From: Deltaproteobacteria bacterium
Lineage (GTDB): Bacteria; Desulfobacterota_B; Binatia; UBA9968
Direction: 5' to 3'
Length of the DNA: 53,320 bases
NCBI GenBank assembly: GCA_005879255.1
Contig: VBKY01000075.1
Location: 1 to 53,320, forward strand
Shown here: positions 33,057 to 44,183 of the stretch, one piece after another
Numbering within the stretch: the stretch's first letter is position 1
Layout of the letters: each line of letters opens with the position of its first letter
Made by a program: the position numbers and the translations under genes
The notes under the pieces: generated by a model
Databases searched by the model: none
What the model was told of the DNA's origin: nothing
The model's input: only the letters and a program-made list of their open reading frames with translations

Positions 33057-36000
33057 TCAGAACAGCGATAACTCCTTATTCTTTTCTGCGCCGAGCTCGA
33101 CGGCTTCGCCTAGACGCAAGAAAATTATTTTAAAAGCCGCGAGCTCGCGCCCGAGACTCTGCTTGACTGCTCGTGAATAGATTTCCGCCTGCCGGTTATA
33201 GCGCGCGGCGCCTTCGGCCAATTGATCCTTCGTGATCCTATCTGTCTTATAGTCGGCCAAGTAAAGCAAGCCGTTTTTTTTGTAGATCAAATCGATGACA
33301 CCTTCCATGATCTGGCCGTTCCACGGCATCAAGAGCGGCACTTCGCGGCCAACGATCCGTGAGTCGGTGAGCTCGGCGTAGGCCTTCGAGCGAAAGAAAG
33401 CGTGAAAAATGTCTTCGAGCTCGGTTTCGATCTCCCGGTGGGATGATGCGAATTCTCTGGGCAGTGAGAGCGTAATGAAATCGTGAAGTTGCCCTTTGTA
33501 TTCTTTGACGTCACTAGCGAACTGCCAGTTCTGCAGAAAACGGTGCGCAAGATCGCCGACGACGAGAGCCGGCGTTTGCCGATAGATTTGACCGGTCATT
33601 TTGCTGCCGGATTCAGTCGAAGCTTCCTCTTGCCGTTTCAGGAGCGTCGGCGTGACAAACGGCGCAGCTTGTTGCGCTCTTTCATATGCCGTGGTGCGGC
33701 GCGCCCAGGCATCGACGAACGGTTGCCAATCAAATTTTGTCTTTGCGCGTTTGGATTTGCCTTTCGTGCGACCGGGCGCGGTCAGTCTTTCGCTGACGAC
33801 TTCGATTTCCACTACGCCGGCCCCGAGCGATACACTCTTTGGCTCTTCTGCATCAGTGATACCGTTGTTCACGGTGTCGTCGAGCATGGAAAGAAAACTG
33901 CCGCTCGAGCGCCGGTCGCTCGGCGCGCAGGAGATAATTAGATTCTCTCTCGCTCTAGTCATAGCAACGTAGAGCAGACGCTTTTGTTCTTCGGCGTTTC
34001 TCAGTCTGGTTTTTTCGGTGATGTATAGTCCGGCGAGATCCGAAATCGCGCCGATATGCAAGCCGGTCAATCCCGTCGACCAATCGAACATCGCTTCGAC
34101 TGTGGCGCTGTGTCTGCCCTCGATGCCGGTTTGGCAGCCGGCTAAAATCACGATGGGAAACTCCAAGCCTTTAGATTTGTGAATGCTCATGATGCGCACG
34201 GCATCGAGATTCTCTTCGGCGAGGACACTTTCGCCTTCGTCTTTGACGTCGAGCACCCGTTGTTCCAGTTGACGAATCGCCTCCTTGAACGTGGTCAATC
34301 CTTCACGGCCAAGCAGTTCGGCTTGCTGCGCCAACTTGTGCAAATTTGCCACCGCCTGTTCGCCGTTAAAATAGCATGCCGCCAGCAGTTCCACCGGCAA
34401 CGTCGCAAATACGTGTGTTACCGCGGCGCCGATCGGCATTCTGCGGGTTTCATCATGCAGGCGCGCCAGCGTGTCATAAAGCTGCACTAGCGTCGGTGGA
34501 AAATCCTTGCCAGCGAGTTTCGCGGCGCTGCGGTAATCGAGTAGGTTTTGCCGGTGCAGCTCATAAATTTGCTGGTCGGTGAGCCCGCCCAAAGGCGAGC
34601 GCAGTACGCCGACGAACGCCAGTCGATCGTGAGGATTTTCTACTGCGCGCAGCAGATTGACGGCGTCGATGACTTCTTTCGCTGCGTAAAAGTGGCGCTC
34701 CCCTTCGACGACGTAACGAATTTCTTGGCGGCGCAAGGGTTCAAGGTAATCGTGGATGTCCGTGAGCTTGCGCAGCAGAATCGCGACGTCTTTAGCCTGT
34801 GCATAGACCTGTTCGCCGCGCCCGTTCAGGATCGCGGTTTTGCCTAAGACCTGTTCTTTTAACCAGCGCGCCAAGCTCTCGCCTTCGAGACGCCGCGCGG
34901 TTTCGGCATCGATCGCTTCGTCCTCGGCAAGGATCTTTCGCACTAAGAGTTTCGGAATCTGGCTCGGCGCAGTGATTCTTCCGGGCGCGGGATGGATGGC
35001 GATGTAGGCTGGCTGCACGCCGTCTTGAGCTTGGATGAGGGTTTCGAACGCGCCGTTGACCCCATCGAGTATCGCCGCGTTGCTGCGAAAATTTGTCGTA
35101 AGCCGGCATTCGACACCGTTCTGCGCTTTGATGATTTTCCCGACGACTTCGAGATAGGCCTCGATGTCGGCGCGGCGGAAGGCATAGATCGACTGTTTCG
35201 GGTCGCCGACCACGAATATTTTTCCGGAAACCACTTTGAGCCGGCGCCAATCCATCGCGGCTTGGTCGGAGTGCTCGGCCAAGTAGAGGAGAATCTCATA
35301 TTGAATAGGATCGGTGTCCTGAAATTCGTCGATGAGGATCGCACGATAGCGCCGTTTAAGCTCTGCCCGCACGCGCTGCTGGTCGCGCACGAGGTTGCGC
35401 GCGCGCACCAGCAAGCCGTCGAAAGAAAGATGTCCTTCGCGGACAAATCGTTCACGGAAATCCTCGGCGAGGGGAACCAGCAAGCGCCACAGCATACCGG
35501 CCAATTCGCCGTCGACACGGATGAGCCCCTTGGCGGCGCGCACGAGCTCTTGAGCGTCGGCGATATCTGCAGGCGGCCAGCCCTTGAGATTTCGATTGAT
35601 TGTTTTCTCGGGCAGCAGAGCGGATTCTTCTTTCAATGCGTCGGACCGCTGTCCGGCTTCTATAAATTCGCGGAGAACCGCGAGCGCGGCGTGCACTAAT
35701 TTTTTGTTGAGCCGATCCTCGGGATGGCGTTCGATCAGCGATGCGCCTTTGTCTTCAAGTTTAACTAACCAATCGTGGAGAGCGGGCGGAATGGCGTGCG
35801 CCCCATTTGCGTTCGGCCGAAGATCGACGTTTTCCGCGGTAATCGACTTGGCCAACGCCTTGATTTGATCGAGCTGGCAGCGGGCGAGGATTTTGCGCCA
35901 GTCTTCAGCGTGGGTACTGCGCAAAGAAAGCTCCTGATCCAACCAGAGATCCCAGTGCTCGTCGAAAAGGCGGTCGAAGGCCGAACCGTCGTCCTCGTGA

Positions 36001-36479
36001 AACTGCGGGTCGACGCCGGCTTCGAGCGGGTAGAGACGGAGCAAAGTGGCGGCAAAGCTGTGAATCGTGCCGATGTCGCTCCGCTCCATGTTTCTTAGCG
36101 CGTCGTGAACGCGGCTGTCCAACTCATCCTTGGACAGCTGATAGAGATCGATGAGTGTCTTGATGTTTTTCTGGGTTTGTCCCTCGGCGTCGGTTTTGGG
36201 TTGGCGGTCAAGCTCGATGTTCAGGAAAGCTTGCAATCGCTGGCGCAGCCTGAGCTTCATTTCATCGGCGGCTTTGTTGGTAAAGGTAAGTGCAACGATC
36301 TCGGTAATTTTTAACGGATCGGGGTTGCGTAGCAGCAAATGAACCAGCCGGTCGACCAGCAATGTCGTCTTGCCCGTGCCCGCGCCCGATGTGACCACGA
36401 GATTGCGATCGAAGGTGACGACGGCGACTTGGCGGTCGCGCGCGTCGGGCAGTTCAATATTCGATTGCGTCTCGTTCAT
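33057..36479 (-). CDS. addA: AddA-type helicase-nuclease (UvrD/RecB superfamily)
   Basis: 1140 residues. Walker A is SGAGTGKTTL (residues 31-40), motif II is IDEFQDTDPIQY, motif III GDPKQSIYAFRRAD, motif V MSIHKSKGLEFP and motif VI LLYVAMTRARENL. The C-terminus has a RecB-type PD-(D/E)XK nuclease: EGVIDLIYKKNGLLYLADYKTD. With AddB it processes double-strand ends for RecA-dependent repair, replacing RecBCD. It starts in the last four bases of addB (ATGA overlap), so the two are translationally coupled, as expected for a heterodimer. Confidence 0.92.
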   Translation of the reverse strand: MNETQSNIELPDARDRQVAVVTFDRNLVVTSGAGTGKTTLLVDRLVHLLLRNPDPLKITEIVALTFTNKAADEMKLRLRQRLQAFLNIELDRQPKTDAEGQTQKNIKTLIDLYQLSKDELDSRVHDALRNMERSDIGTIHSFAATLLRLYPLEAGVDPQFHEDDGSAFDRLFDEHWDLWLDQELSLRSTHAEDWRKILARCQLDQIKALAKSITAENVDLRPNANGAHAIPPALHDWLVKLEDKGASLIERHPEDRLNKKLVHAALAVLREFIEAGQRSDALKEESALLPEKTINRNLKGWPPADIADAQELVRAAKGLIRVDGELAGMLWRLLVPLAEDFRERFVREGHLSFDGLLVRARNLVRDQQRVRAELKRRYRAILIDEFQDTDPIQYEILLYLAEHSDQAAMDWRRLKVVSGKIFVVGDPKQSIYAFRRADIEAYLEVVGKIIKAQNGVECRLTTNFRSNAAILDGVNGAFETLIQAQDGVQPAYIAIHPAPGRITAPSQIPKLLVRKILAEDEAIDAETARRLEGESLARWLKEQVLGKTAILNGRGEQVYAQAKDVAILLRKLTDIHDYLEPLRRQEIRYVVEGERHFYAAKEVIDAVNLLRAVENPHDRLAFVGVLRSPLGGLTDQQIYELHRQNLLDYRSAAKLAGKDFPPTLVQLYDTLARLHDETRRMPIGAAVTHVFATLPVELLAACYFNGEQAVANLHKLAQQAELLGREGLTTFKEAIRQLEQRVLDVKDEGESVLAEENLDAVRIMSIHKSKGLEFPIVILAGCQTGIEGRHSATVEAMFDWSTGLTGLHIGAISDLAGLYITEKTRLRNAEEQKRLLYVAMTRARENLIISCAPSDRRSSGSFLSMLDDTVNNGITDAEEPKSVSLGAGVVEIEVVSERLTAPGRTKGKSKRAKTKFDWQPFVDAWARRTTAYERAQQAAPFVTPTLLKRQEEASTESGSKMTGQIYRQTPALVVGDLAHRFLQNWQFASDVKEYKGQLHDFITLSLPREFASSHREIETELEDIFHAFFRSKAYAELTDSRIVGREVPLLMPWNGQIMEGVIDLIYKKNGLLYLADYKTDRITKDQLAEGAARYNRQAEIYSRAVKQSLGRELAAFKIIFLRLGEAVELGAEKNKELSLF

Positions 36480-39400
36480 AATTTTTTAGGATCTTTTTCG
36501 CGCAAAGCGCGATGCGTTTGGGTCATCGGATCGTTCTCGGCACGCCACAGGCTCGGTGGATGATTCTTGCGGCAGATCGGCGCCATGTCGCAGCGGCCGC
36601 AGTACTCGCCGCGATTGATAAAGAAATGGCCTTTGCGCACGCCATCGGCCAGATAAGCGATGGTTTGCTTAGTTGCTGTACCGATTTTGTCGGCGAGACC
36701 ATCGCTGCCGTATGAATTCGCCTCGATGGTGGGCTGGGAGGTTGCTTTTGTTTGCTGCTCGGCCCAGCGCTGAGCGAGGAGAATATAGAAAGGTGGCTGC
36801 AACCTCTCGCCGCGCAGAGCGGAGCGGATAAGATTCGTATCTTGGGTTGCCGGGTTGGCGCCAAATTTAAATTTATAATCGATTACGCGCAGGCGTGCAT
36901 CGTTTCGATCGATGCGGTCCATGCGACCGCGGATCGCGAGACCGTTTAGCGGTTCCGGCCAGTCGGCCGGCAATCGCCCGGTCACGTCGGTTTCTAAACT
37001 CACCGGGGCAAACCCGGACTGCGACAGTTCGCTGAGATCCTGAGCGATGACTTGGCGCAGCAATTGGACGAGACTGTCTTTGAGGCTCTCCCAAGTGAGC
37101 GGATAGCCGACCGGATTATTTTCCTCATAGTCTACGAATGCGCGGGCCGCGATGGCTTGTAAGGTCGTTTCCACGTCCACCGTTGCCGCCTTGCCGGCAA
37201 AATAGCCGCCGTCGATCAGAGCGCGGTAAAACGAATTTAAGATCCCATGACCGAGCTTGCCGAACTCAGCAGGATTCGGTCCGAGGATCTCTTCGGGACG
37301 GTCGAGCGGTTCCAAGCCAAGCACGTGGCGCGCGAAAAACTGAAACGGACAGCGGGCATAGGTTTCGAGCGCGGTCGGCGAAGGGCCGCGCTCGGAAAAA
37401 TGTTTCCAGTAACTGTCGAACTTGGCGATCGCGCCGTCGTAGGGCAGCAAGCGATCGCCGCTTTGATCGATTTCAGCGGCGACCTTGCGGCCTTGTCTGT
37501 AAAGCGCCGGCAGTGGCGCGCAGGCATCGAGCAGCGCGGAGGGATCTTGTGCTTCGAGCGTCAGGCGAATCGCTAGTTCGGACGGCAATAATAAATCCTG
37601 TCGGTCGAACGGCGGCGTAGCGGTTTTTTCAGTCATGCTTCGTGCGATGCTGATCGTTTCGTATTCGCGGCCGTTGTCTTTGAGAGTGCGCTTGAGCTCG
37701 TCCACGTACCAGGATGGTGCCAGCCCTCTGCCACTGTCGTTCGCTCTTTGAAACGAGCAATAGAGCCGCTCCCGCGCGGCGCCGACGAGCAGTGTGAAGA
37801 GCAATTTTTCTTCGTCGAAGGCGGCGAGTTTTTGGCTTACCTTGTAGCCCAGGTCGCGTTCCAGAACTTCGCGGTCGCGATCGCGCAGAAAGGCATCTTC
37901 GCGGATCGTGCGCGGGAAAACGCCTTCGTTCATGCCCAGACCAAAGAGCGCGCGGAACGCTAGGCCACGCGCCGCAGTAGCGCTAAGCACCATGACGCCG
38001 TCGCGGTTGCGGCGATCATCGGTCACGCTGGAGCGTTCGAGCCAATGCTGAAAAGTATGGCTAAAATCGCCGAGCGCGACGCGATTGTCCACACTGTCGA
38101 GTCCAGCGAGTTGATCCAGGACGTCGAGAATCGCTTCGACGGGCTCCGACCTCGCGCCCGGCGCGGTTAAATCGGCGTCTGGCACAATTCCAAGATACTT
38201 TTTCAGCAAGTCCTTCCAGGCCGAGACGTAATCCTGCCACGAGGCATGGGCCGGCAACTGGAGCAGATCCGCCGCCAGTGATTCAACATTATCGGCCAGG
38301 CAGGCCAATTGCTCCGAGGGAATGCGAATCATACGCGGTTCATCGTCGTCAGATATTTGCCTAAGTTCTAGATCTTGGCGGTTGTAACGACGGAGCCGGC
38401 GCCACTCGGCGACGCCTTTGCATATGGCTAGCTCGCGGCTCGCGAGATCCCACAAGTCGGGGCGTGGCCGGGAGCCGTCGACGGTGTTCTGAAATTGAAA
38501 ATAGGGTGAAGAGAGCAGATCTATCACCTGGCTGCGTACGAAGTCCTTCGCCGGCAAGTTCAGAAACAGGATGATTGCCTTGGTCAACGGGAACTGCACC
38601 AACGGTTCTTCGAGCGTGCCGGCGAGCGGGATGCGGTGCTGGTGAAAAATGTCTTTGACGATTTGGCTATAGGATTCCAAGCTTCGAGCCACAACGCCAA
38701 TCTCATGAAATTGCAGTTTGCCGTCCTCGGCAAGTCGCAAGATCTCTTTCGCTGCCGCGGCGACTTCATCGTGAATGCCGAACGTACTGATGATCTGGCA
38801 CTGCCAGGGTTTTGGAAAGTCACCGTATTTTCGCTCTTTGGTGTCATCGAAGAGCCTCGCTGATGCGGGCAAGACGCCTTGAGATTCTAACTCTTGTGCG
38901 GACTCGGTGTTATGTCCCTGGACATAGCGCTCGTAAAAACGCTCGGCGAAGCGCCAGGCGTCATGACTCGGCTTGGCGGAGAGATAGGGAAAGTAGAGCG
39001 TCGTCGGATAGTAGCGCGCGACCGCGTGAAAAAAATCTACCTGGATCTGCGTCAGATCGTAGAAGCCGTAATAAAAAATCTGGCTAAATTGTTTCAAAAA
39101 CCGCGATGCAGGAACCTGTTCGGTGGCATAGTGGTTCAAATCGGACTGGTCGGCGATCTTCTGTCGGCGGCAAAATTGTTGAAAGGTTCGCAGTAAGACC
39201 AGGAGCTGCGATGTGCGTTCGCTGGCGCGCTGGCTGAAATGGCCCTCGCTCAGTGCGTCGAGCGCGACCGTTGGATCGACCAGTCCGTCGCGCAGATCGC
39301 GCAGCGTCTGCCAGAGCGCGGCGCAGCCGCCGGCGCGCTCTTCGATGCCGGCAAAGGGCTCCGCGCCGGGTTGGCGCGTTCGGATGATTTGCCGCAACAC

Positions 39401-39673
39401 TTCTTCGAGAAAAAGGTCGCTGCGAAGCTCCAGTGGCGTGCGGTTGCTTTCTGCTTGGAGTCTTAGGGATAGCTGGTAGAAGGTCAGCAGTTGAACGTTA
39501 AGCAGCGAGAGGCGTCGCTCCCGGCTCAAAAGAATTTTTAGGCGCCGGCGCAACAAGTCGGACGGCGTAAGAATCAACAGCGGGCTTAGCAAGTCAGCCG
39601 CCTTATATTTCAGGATCTCATCGACGAGCGCGTTTTCCAGGTTGGGATGGAATGGCCCCAGAATGGTTTGCAT
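36476..39673 (-). CDS. addB: AddB-type nuclease subunit with Fe-S cluster
   Basis: 1065 residues. The N-terminus begins LGPFHPNLENALVDEIL with the degenerate helicase-like domain of AddB. The C-terminal nuclease has VIDYKFKFG and is framed by Cys in YARCPFQFF and CGRCDMAPICRK: one Cys before and three after the nuclease domain, the arrangement that binds a 4Fe-4S staple in AddB. GAQP-type active-site and RMDRIDRNDARLRV elements precede the Lys. It reads as a full-length protein and heads the addB-addA-exonuclease operon. Confidence 0.88.
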   Translation of the reverse strand: MQTILGPFHPNLENALVDEILKYKAADLLSPLLILTPSDLLRRRLKILLSRERRLSLLNVQLLTFYQLSLRLQAESNRTPLELRSDLFLEEVLRQIIRTRQPGAEPFAGIEERAGGCAALWQTLRDLRDGLVDPTVALDALSEGHFSQRASERTSQLLVLLRTFQQFCRRQKIADQSDLNHYATEQVPASRFLKQFSQIFYYGFYDLTQIQVDFFHAVARYYPTTLYFPYLSAKPSHDAWRFAERFYERYVQGHNTESAQELESQGVLPASARLFDDTKERKYGDFPKPWQCQIISTFGIHDEVAAAAKEILRLAEDGKLQFHEIGVVARSLESYSQIVKDIFHQHRIPLAGTLEEPLVQFPLTKAIILFLNLPAKDFVRSQVIDLLSSPYFQFQNTVDGSRPRPDLWDLASRELAICKGVAEWRRLRRYNRQDLELRQISDDDEPRMIRIPSEQLACLADNVESLAADLLQLPAHASWQDYVSAWKDLLKKYLGIVPDADLTAPGARSEPVEAILDVLDQLAGLDSVDNRVALGDFSHTFQHWLERSSVTDDRRNRDGVMVLSATAARGLAFRALFGLGMNEGVFPRTIREDAFLRDRDREVLERDLGYKVSQKLAAFDEEKLLFTLLVGAARERLYCSFQRANDSGRGLAPSWYVDELKRTLKDNGREYETISIARSMTEKTATPPFDRQDLLLPSELAIRLTLEAQDPSALLDACAPLPALYRQGRKVAAEIDQSGDRLLPYDGAIAKFDSYWKHFSERGPSPTALETYARCPFQFFARHVLGLEPLDRPEEILGPNPAEFGKLGHGILNSFYRALIDGGYFAGKAATVDVETTLQAIAARAFVDYEENNPVGYPLTWESLKDSLVQLLRQVIAQDLSELSQSGFAPVSLETDVTGRLPADWPEPLNGLAIRGRMDRIDRNDARLRVIDYKFKFGANPATQDTNLIRSALRGERLQPPFYILLAQRWAEQQTKATSQPTIEANSYGSDGLADKIGTATKQTIAYLADGVRKGHFFINRGEYCGRCDMAPICRKNHPPSLWRAENDPMTQTHRALREKDPKKL

Positions 39674-39836
39674 GCTTTGATTCAGAAGAACAGATCTTGA
39701 ACCACTATGAAATATGGAGTCGCCAAGCGCAAGTGAAAATCGGCGCTTCGAAACTATCGATTACTTTGCCGGGTCAATAGAACTTTTTTCCTATTTGAAA
39801 AATCGCCGACAAAGCATTAAACCAAGATCCAACTTT

Positions 39837-41522
39837 ATGCGTCCGTTCACTAAGATTCGAATTCTTTTTTGCTTTGTCCTTTTCTTCGTTTCTCTCCAAA
39901 CCGAAGCACGCGGGCGCACGTTGCAGTCTGGTTCCGGTCTCGTCATCGCCGATAGCGAGCAGGCAGGCGAGGCAGGAATGGAAATCCTCAGGCGCGGCGG
40001 CAATGCCATCGATGCAGCGATCGCCACGGCTTTTGCACTTTCCGTGGTGGATCAAGCCTCGTCGGGCTTAGGTGGCGGTGGGTTTATGGTGATTTACCGT
40101 GCCAAAGATAAAAAGGCATTCGCGCTCGATTTTCGTGAGACTGCGCCGCAAGCTTCCCGCCGAGAGCTGTACATGAAAGATGGCACACCGGTGCCGTCAT
40201 TGAGCCTCACGGGAGGGCTGGCCGTCGCGGTGCCGGGCGAGGTGGCCGGTTTGGTTGAAGCACACAAACGCTTCAGCACATTGCCACTGGCGGTTTTAGC
40301 TGCGCCGGCGATCAAGCTCGCCGTTGACGGGTTTTCGGTTGATGGCGCCCTGCGCGTCGCCATCGAGCGGCAGCAATCCAACATGAAGCGTTTCCCCGAT
40401 CTCGGTCGGGTTTATATGCCAAACGGCGAAGTGCCTAAGGATGGCGAGCTGATCCGACAGCCGCAGCTAGCCGAGACGCTCAAGACGATCGCTCAGAAAA
40501 GCTCGGAAGTTTTTTATCAGGGCTGGATTGGCGAAGCGATCGTCGAGACGATCAAGAAAGAAGGCGGCGTGATGATGTTCAACGACCTAAGAGACTATAG
40601 GGCGGTATGGCGCGAGCCGCTTGTCGGTTCCTACCGCAATCATACGGTCATCACCATGCCGCCGCCGAGTTCAGGCGGCGTGGCCATTCTCGAAATGCTC
40701 AACGTCCTCGAAGGCTATAAACTCGACCGGTTTCAACACAACTCGGCGGACTATCTTCATCTGCTCGCGGAAACCATGAAACACGCCTTCGCCGATCGCG
40801 CGCAGTTTCTCGGGGATCCGGATTTCGTTCATGTGCCGGTTGGTAAGCTCACCGCAAAATCTTACGCCGAGTGGATTCGCGCTCGCATCATGCCGGACAA
40901 AACCCGTCCACCGACGTTTTACGGTTATTACAACTACCATGCCGAAAAAGGCGGAACCACGCATTTTAGCGTCGTTGACCGCTTCGGCAACGCAGTGGCT
41001 TGTACGCAGTCAGTCAACACGCGATTCGGCTCTAAGTTACTTGTGCCGCGCACGGGAATCGTGCTCAACAACGAAATGGATGATTTTGCCATCCATTCCG
41101 ACGTCGGAAATGTTTATGGACTAATCGGCAACGAGGCCAACTCGCTCCAACCGAAGAAACGGCCGCTGAGCAGCATGTCGCCGACCATAATTTTGAATGG
41201 AAATCGCCCCGAGCTCATTGTCGGCGCCGCCGGCGGTCCGCGCATTATCAATGCGACGCTGCAAGCGATTTTAAATATCGTCGATTTTCGTATGCCGGTA
41301 AAAGCCGCGGTGGAGGCCGAGCGTATTCATCATCAGTGGGTGCCGGATCGGTTGTATTTCGAGGCAAAGATCGCCGGCGATCAGAGGAAAGCCTTGGAAC
41401 AGCGTGGCCACACACTACGGGAACAAGGCGCGCTTGGCGTAGTGCAGGCGATTACCGTCAACGGACCGGGAACGAGCGGAGCTGCGGATCCGAGAAAAAC
41501 TGAACGGGCGCGGACGGAATAG
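39837..41522 (+). CDS. ggt: Gamma-glutamyltranspeptidase
   Basis: 561-residue N-terminal nucleophile hydrolase from ATG 39837, which starts with a signal peptide (MRPFTKIRILFCFVLFFV), so it is exported; the frame extends to 39714 without any signal. The autoprocessing site and nucleophile are Thr374 in KGGTTHFSVVDRFGNAV. RGGNAIDAAIATAFALSVV and SSGLGGGGFMVIY are upstream family motifs, and PLSSMSPTI and GAAGGPRIINA shape the oxyanion and substrate pocket. It cleaves gamma-glutamyl compounds such as glutathione in the periplasm. It is divergent from addB; no ribosome-binding site is evident. Confidence 0.93.
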   Translation: MRPFTKIRILFCFVLFFVSLQTEARGRTLQSGSGLVIADSEQAGEAGMEILRRGGNAIDAAIATAFALSVVDQASSGLGGGGFMVIYRAKDKKAFALDFRETAPQASRRELYMKDGTPVPSLSLTGGLAVAVPGEVAGLVEAHKRFSTLPLAVLAAPAIKLAVDGFSVDGALRVAIERQQSNMKRFPDLGRVYMPNGEVPKDGELIRQPQLAETLKTIAQKSSEVFYQGWIGEAIVETIKKEGGVMMFNDLRDYRAVWREPLVGSYRNHTVITMPPPSSGGVAILEMLNVLEGYKLDRFQHNSADYLHLLAETMKHAFADRAQFLGDPDFVHVPVGKLTAKSYAEWIRARIMPDKTRPPTFYGYYNYHAEKGGTTHFSVVDRFGNAVACTQSVNTRFGSKLLVPRTGIVLNNEMDDFAIHSDVGNVYGLIGNEANSLQPKKRPLSSMSPTIILNGNRPELIVGAAGGPRIINATLQAILNIVDFRMPVKAAVEAERIHHQWVPDRLYFEAKIAGDQRKALEQRGHTLREQGALGVVQAITVNGPGTSGAADPRKTERARTE

Positions 41523-41614
41523 CCACGCGAGTCGGCTGGGTACGGTACGGGCGCCTTTTACCAACACGAACCGGTCGTCGATAGGCGCGGGACTGAAGCG
41601 GTTCAAATACATTG

Positions 41615-41917
41615 CTAGGAAGGTCGTCGGCGTTTCCGCCACCAGAGCCAGATGGGAAGGACGATGCGCCAAATCTTGACGAGCTCAGTCGCGGGCTTGA
41701 GCAAGCGCCGCGCGTAGCCGCTGACAAAAATGCTCGATAGACCGGCGGCGATCATCGGGTGAGTCTTGAGCACGCGGCCGATGCCCAATAGAGTGCCACT
41801 CATATCGAACGGCGACGGAAGACTATCATACGCCTTGGCCAGGTCGACGCGCTCACGAGCGGCTCTGTCGATAAGTGCCTGTTTGCGGCGGGCAATTTCT
41901 CGAAGATGATTATTCAC
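41615..41917 (-). CDS. Small membrane-associated protein, YqjK-like
   Basis: 100 residues from a GTG start at 41917 overlapping the preceding gene by eight bases. The N-terminal helix is basic (LREIARRKQALIDRAARERVDLA), and the C-terminal part (IVLPIWLWWRKRRRPS) is a short hydrophobic segment with a positive tail. Length, position and composition match YqjK, the third member of the yqjD-yqjE-yqjK cluster of enterobacteria. The function is unknown; YqjD and YqjE are linked to stationary-phase membrane stress. Confidence 0.6.
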   Translation of the reverse strand: MNNHLREIARRKQALIDRAARERVDLAKAYDSLPSPFDMSGTLLGIGRVLKTHPMIAAGLSSIFVSGYARRLLKPATELVKIWRIVLPIWLWWRKRRRPS

Positions 41918-42320
41918 GCGTTGATGACCTCAAGTGATCGCGATCTTTGCCGAGCTCGGCTAAGGTAGCAGGGAAAAGCCCGGGATGTTGAAGCAACGCG
42001 CTGCGAAGCTTAATGCAGGCAGTGATGCCGATGCCAAGATAAACTGCCGCTAAGCAGCCAATGGCCGCGATCCAACCGCGCTCCCAAAATATTGCGACGA
42101 TGAAGATTGTGAGCAGGATCAAACCAAAGCTGAGACCAAAAAAGAGCAGCAATATCAGCACCAGAGTCTGCTTGAGCCGCTCCCTTTCCTCCTCGAGCTC
42201 GGCGACGAACAGCTCCAGACGTGTGTGGAACGCCGAGCTTAAAATCGCCAGCAATCCTCTCAATGAGTGCAAAAGGCCGGGTGAGCCGCTCGTGCCCGAG
42301 ATAGGTCCTCGATCCGCCAT
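41910..42320 (-). CDS. Phage-holin-family / YqjE-like membrane protein
   Basis: 136 residues. Two close hydrophobic segments (LVLILLLFFGLSFGLILLTIFIVAIF and WIAAIGCLAAVYLGIGITACI, given here as their positions ~53-80 and ~82-104) form a hairpin, preceded by an amphipathic helix rich in Glu and Arg (FVAELEEERERLKQ). This matches the holin-like III family that includes YqjE. It lies between YqjD-like and YqjK-like genes in the same direction with tight spacing. Confidence 0.72.
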   Translation of the reverse strand: MADRGPISGTSGSPGLLHSLRGLLAILSSAFHTRLELFVAELEEERERLKQTLVLILLLFFGLSFGLILLTIFIVAIFWERGWIAAIGCLAAVYLGIGITACIKLRSALLQHPGLFPATLAELGKDRDHLRSSTRE

Positions 42321-42330
42321 CGCCGGATGA

Positions 42331-42639
42331 TTATTTGCCGCGCATCAATAAGCCGAGCACTAATCCAACACCAGCCGCGACGCCGACGGCGGTCCAGGGG
42401 TTTTCGCGTACATAGTCGTCGGCCATTTCCGCGCATTCTTTGGATTTCGCCAGCAATGTTTTCTCGGCATCGGCCAGAGCTTTTTTTCCTTCGACCAGGC
42501 TCTGTTCGATTTTTTGCCGAGCTTCGGAGATTTTCTCGCCCGCCTGGCTGGCCGTGGCCTTGAGTAACTCTTCAGCGTCGGCGACAAGGTTCTTTAGATC
42601 GCTGACAAGTTTTTCCTTGCTAGTGGATGCACCGTCCAT
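42331..42639 (-). CDS. DUF883 (YqjD/ElaB) membrane-anchored ribosome-binding protein
   Basis: 102 residues from ATG 42639 (AGGAGG five bases upstream; a GTG at 42645 lacks spacing). A long coiled-coil-like helix with regular Glu/Lys/Ala (DLKNLVADAEELLKATASQ, EKISEARQKIEQSLVEG) is followed by YVRENPWTAVGVAAGVGLV, the family's signature of a short helix, ENPW and a terminal membrane anchor with GG/GL repeats, ending MRGK. YqjD in E. coli binds 70S ribosomes at the inner membrane in stationary phase. It heads the three-gene cluster. Confidence 0.85.
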   Translation of the reverse strand: MDGASTSKEKLVSDLKNLVADAEELLKATASQAGEKISEARQKIEQSLVEGKKALADAEKTLLAKSKECAEMADDYVRENPWTAVGVAAGVGLVLGLLMRGK

Positions 42640-42674
42640 AACCACCTCCTGCAGTTCAGCTGCTAACGGTAGAC

Positions 42675-44173
<1,499 letters not shown>

Positions 44174-44183
44174 TCATGTTTGG

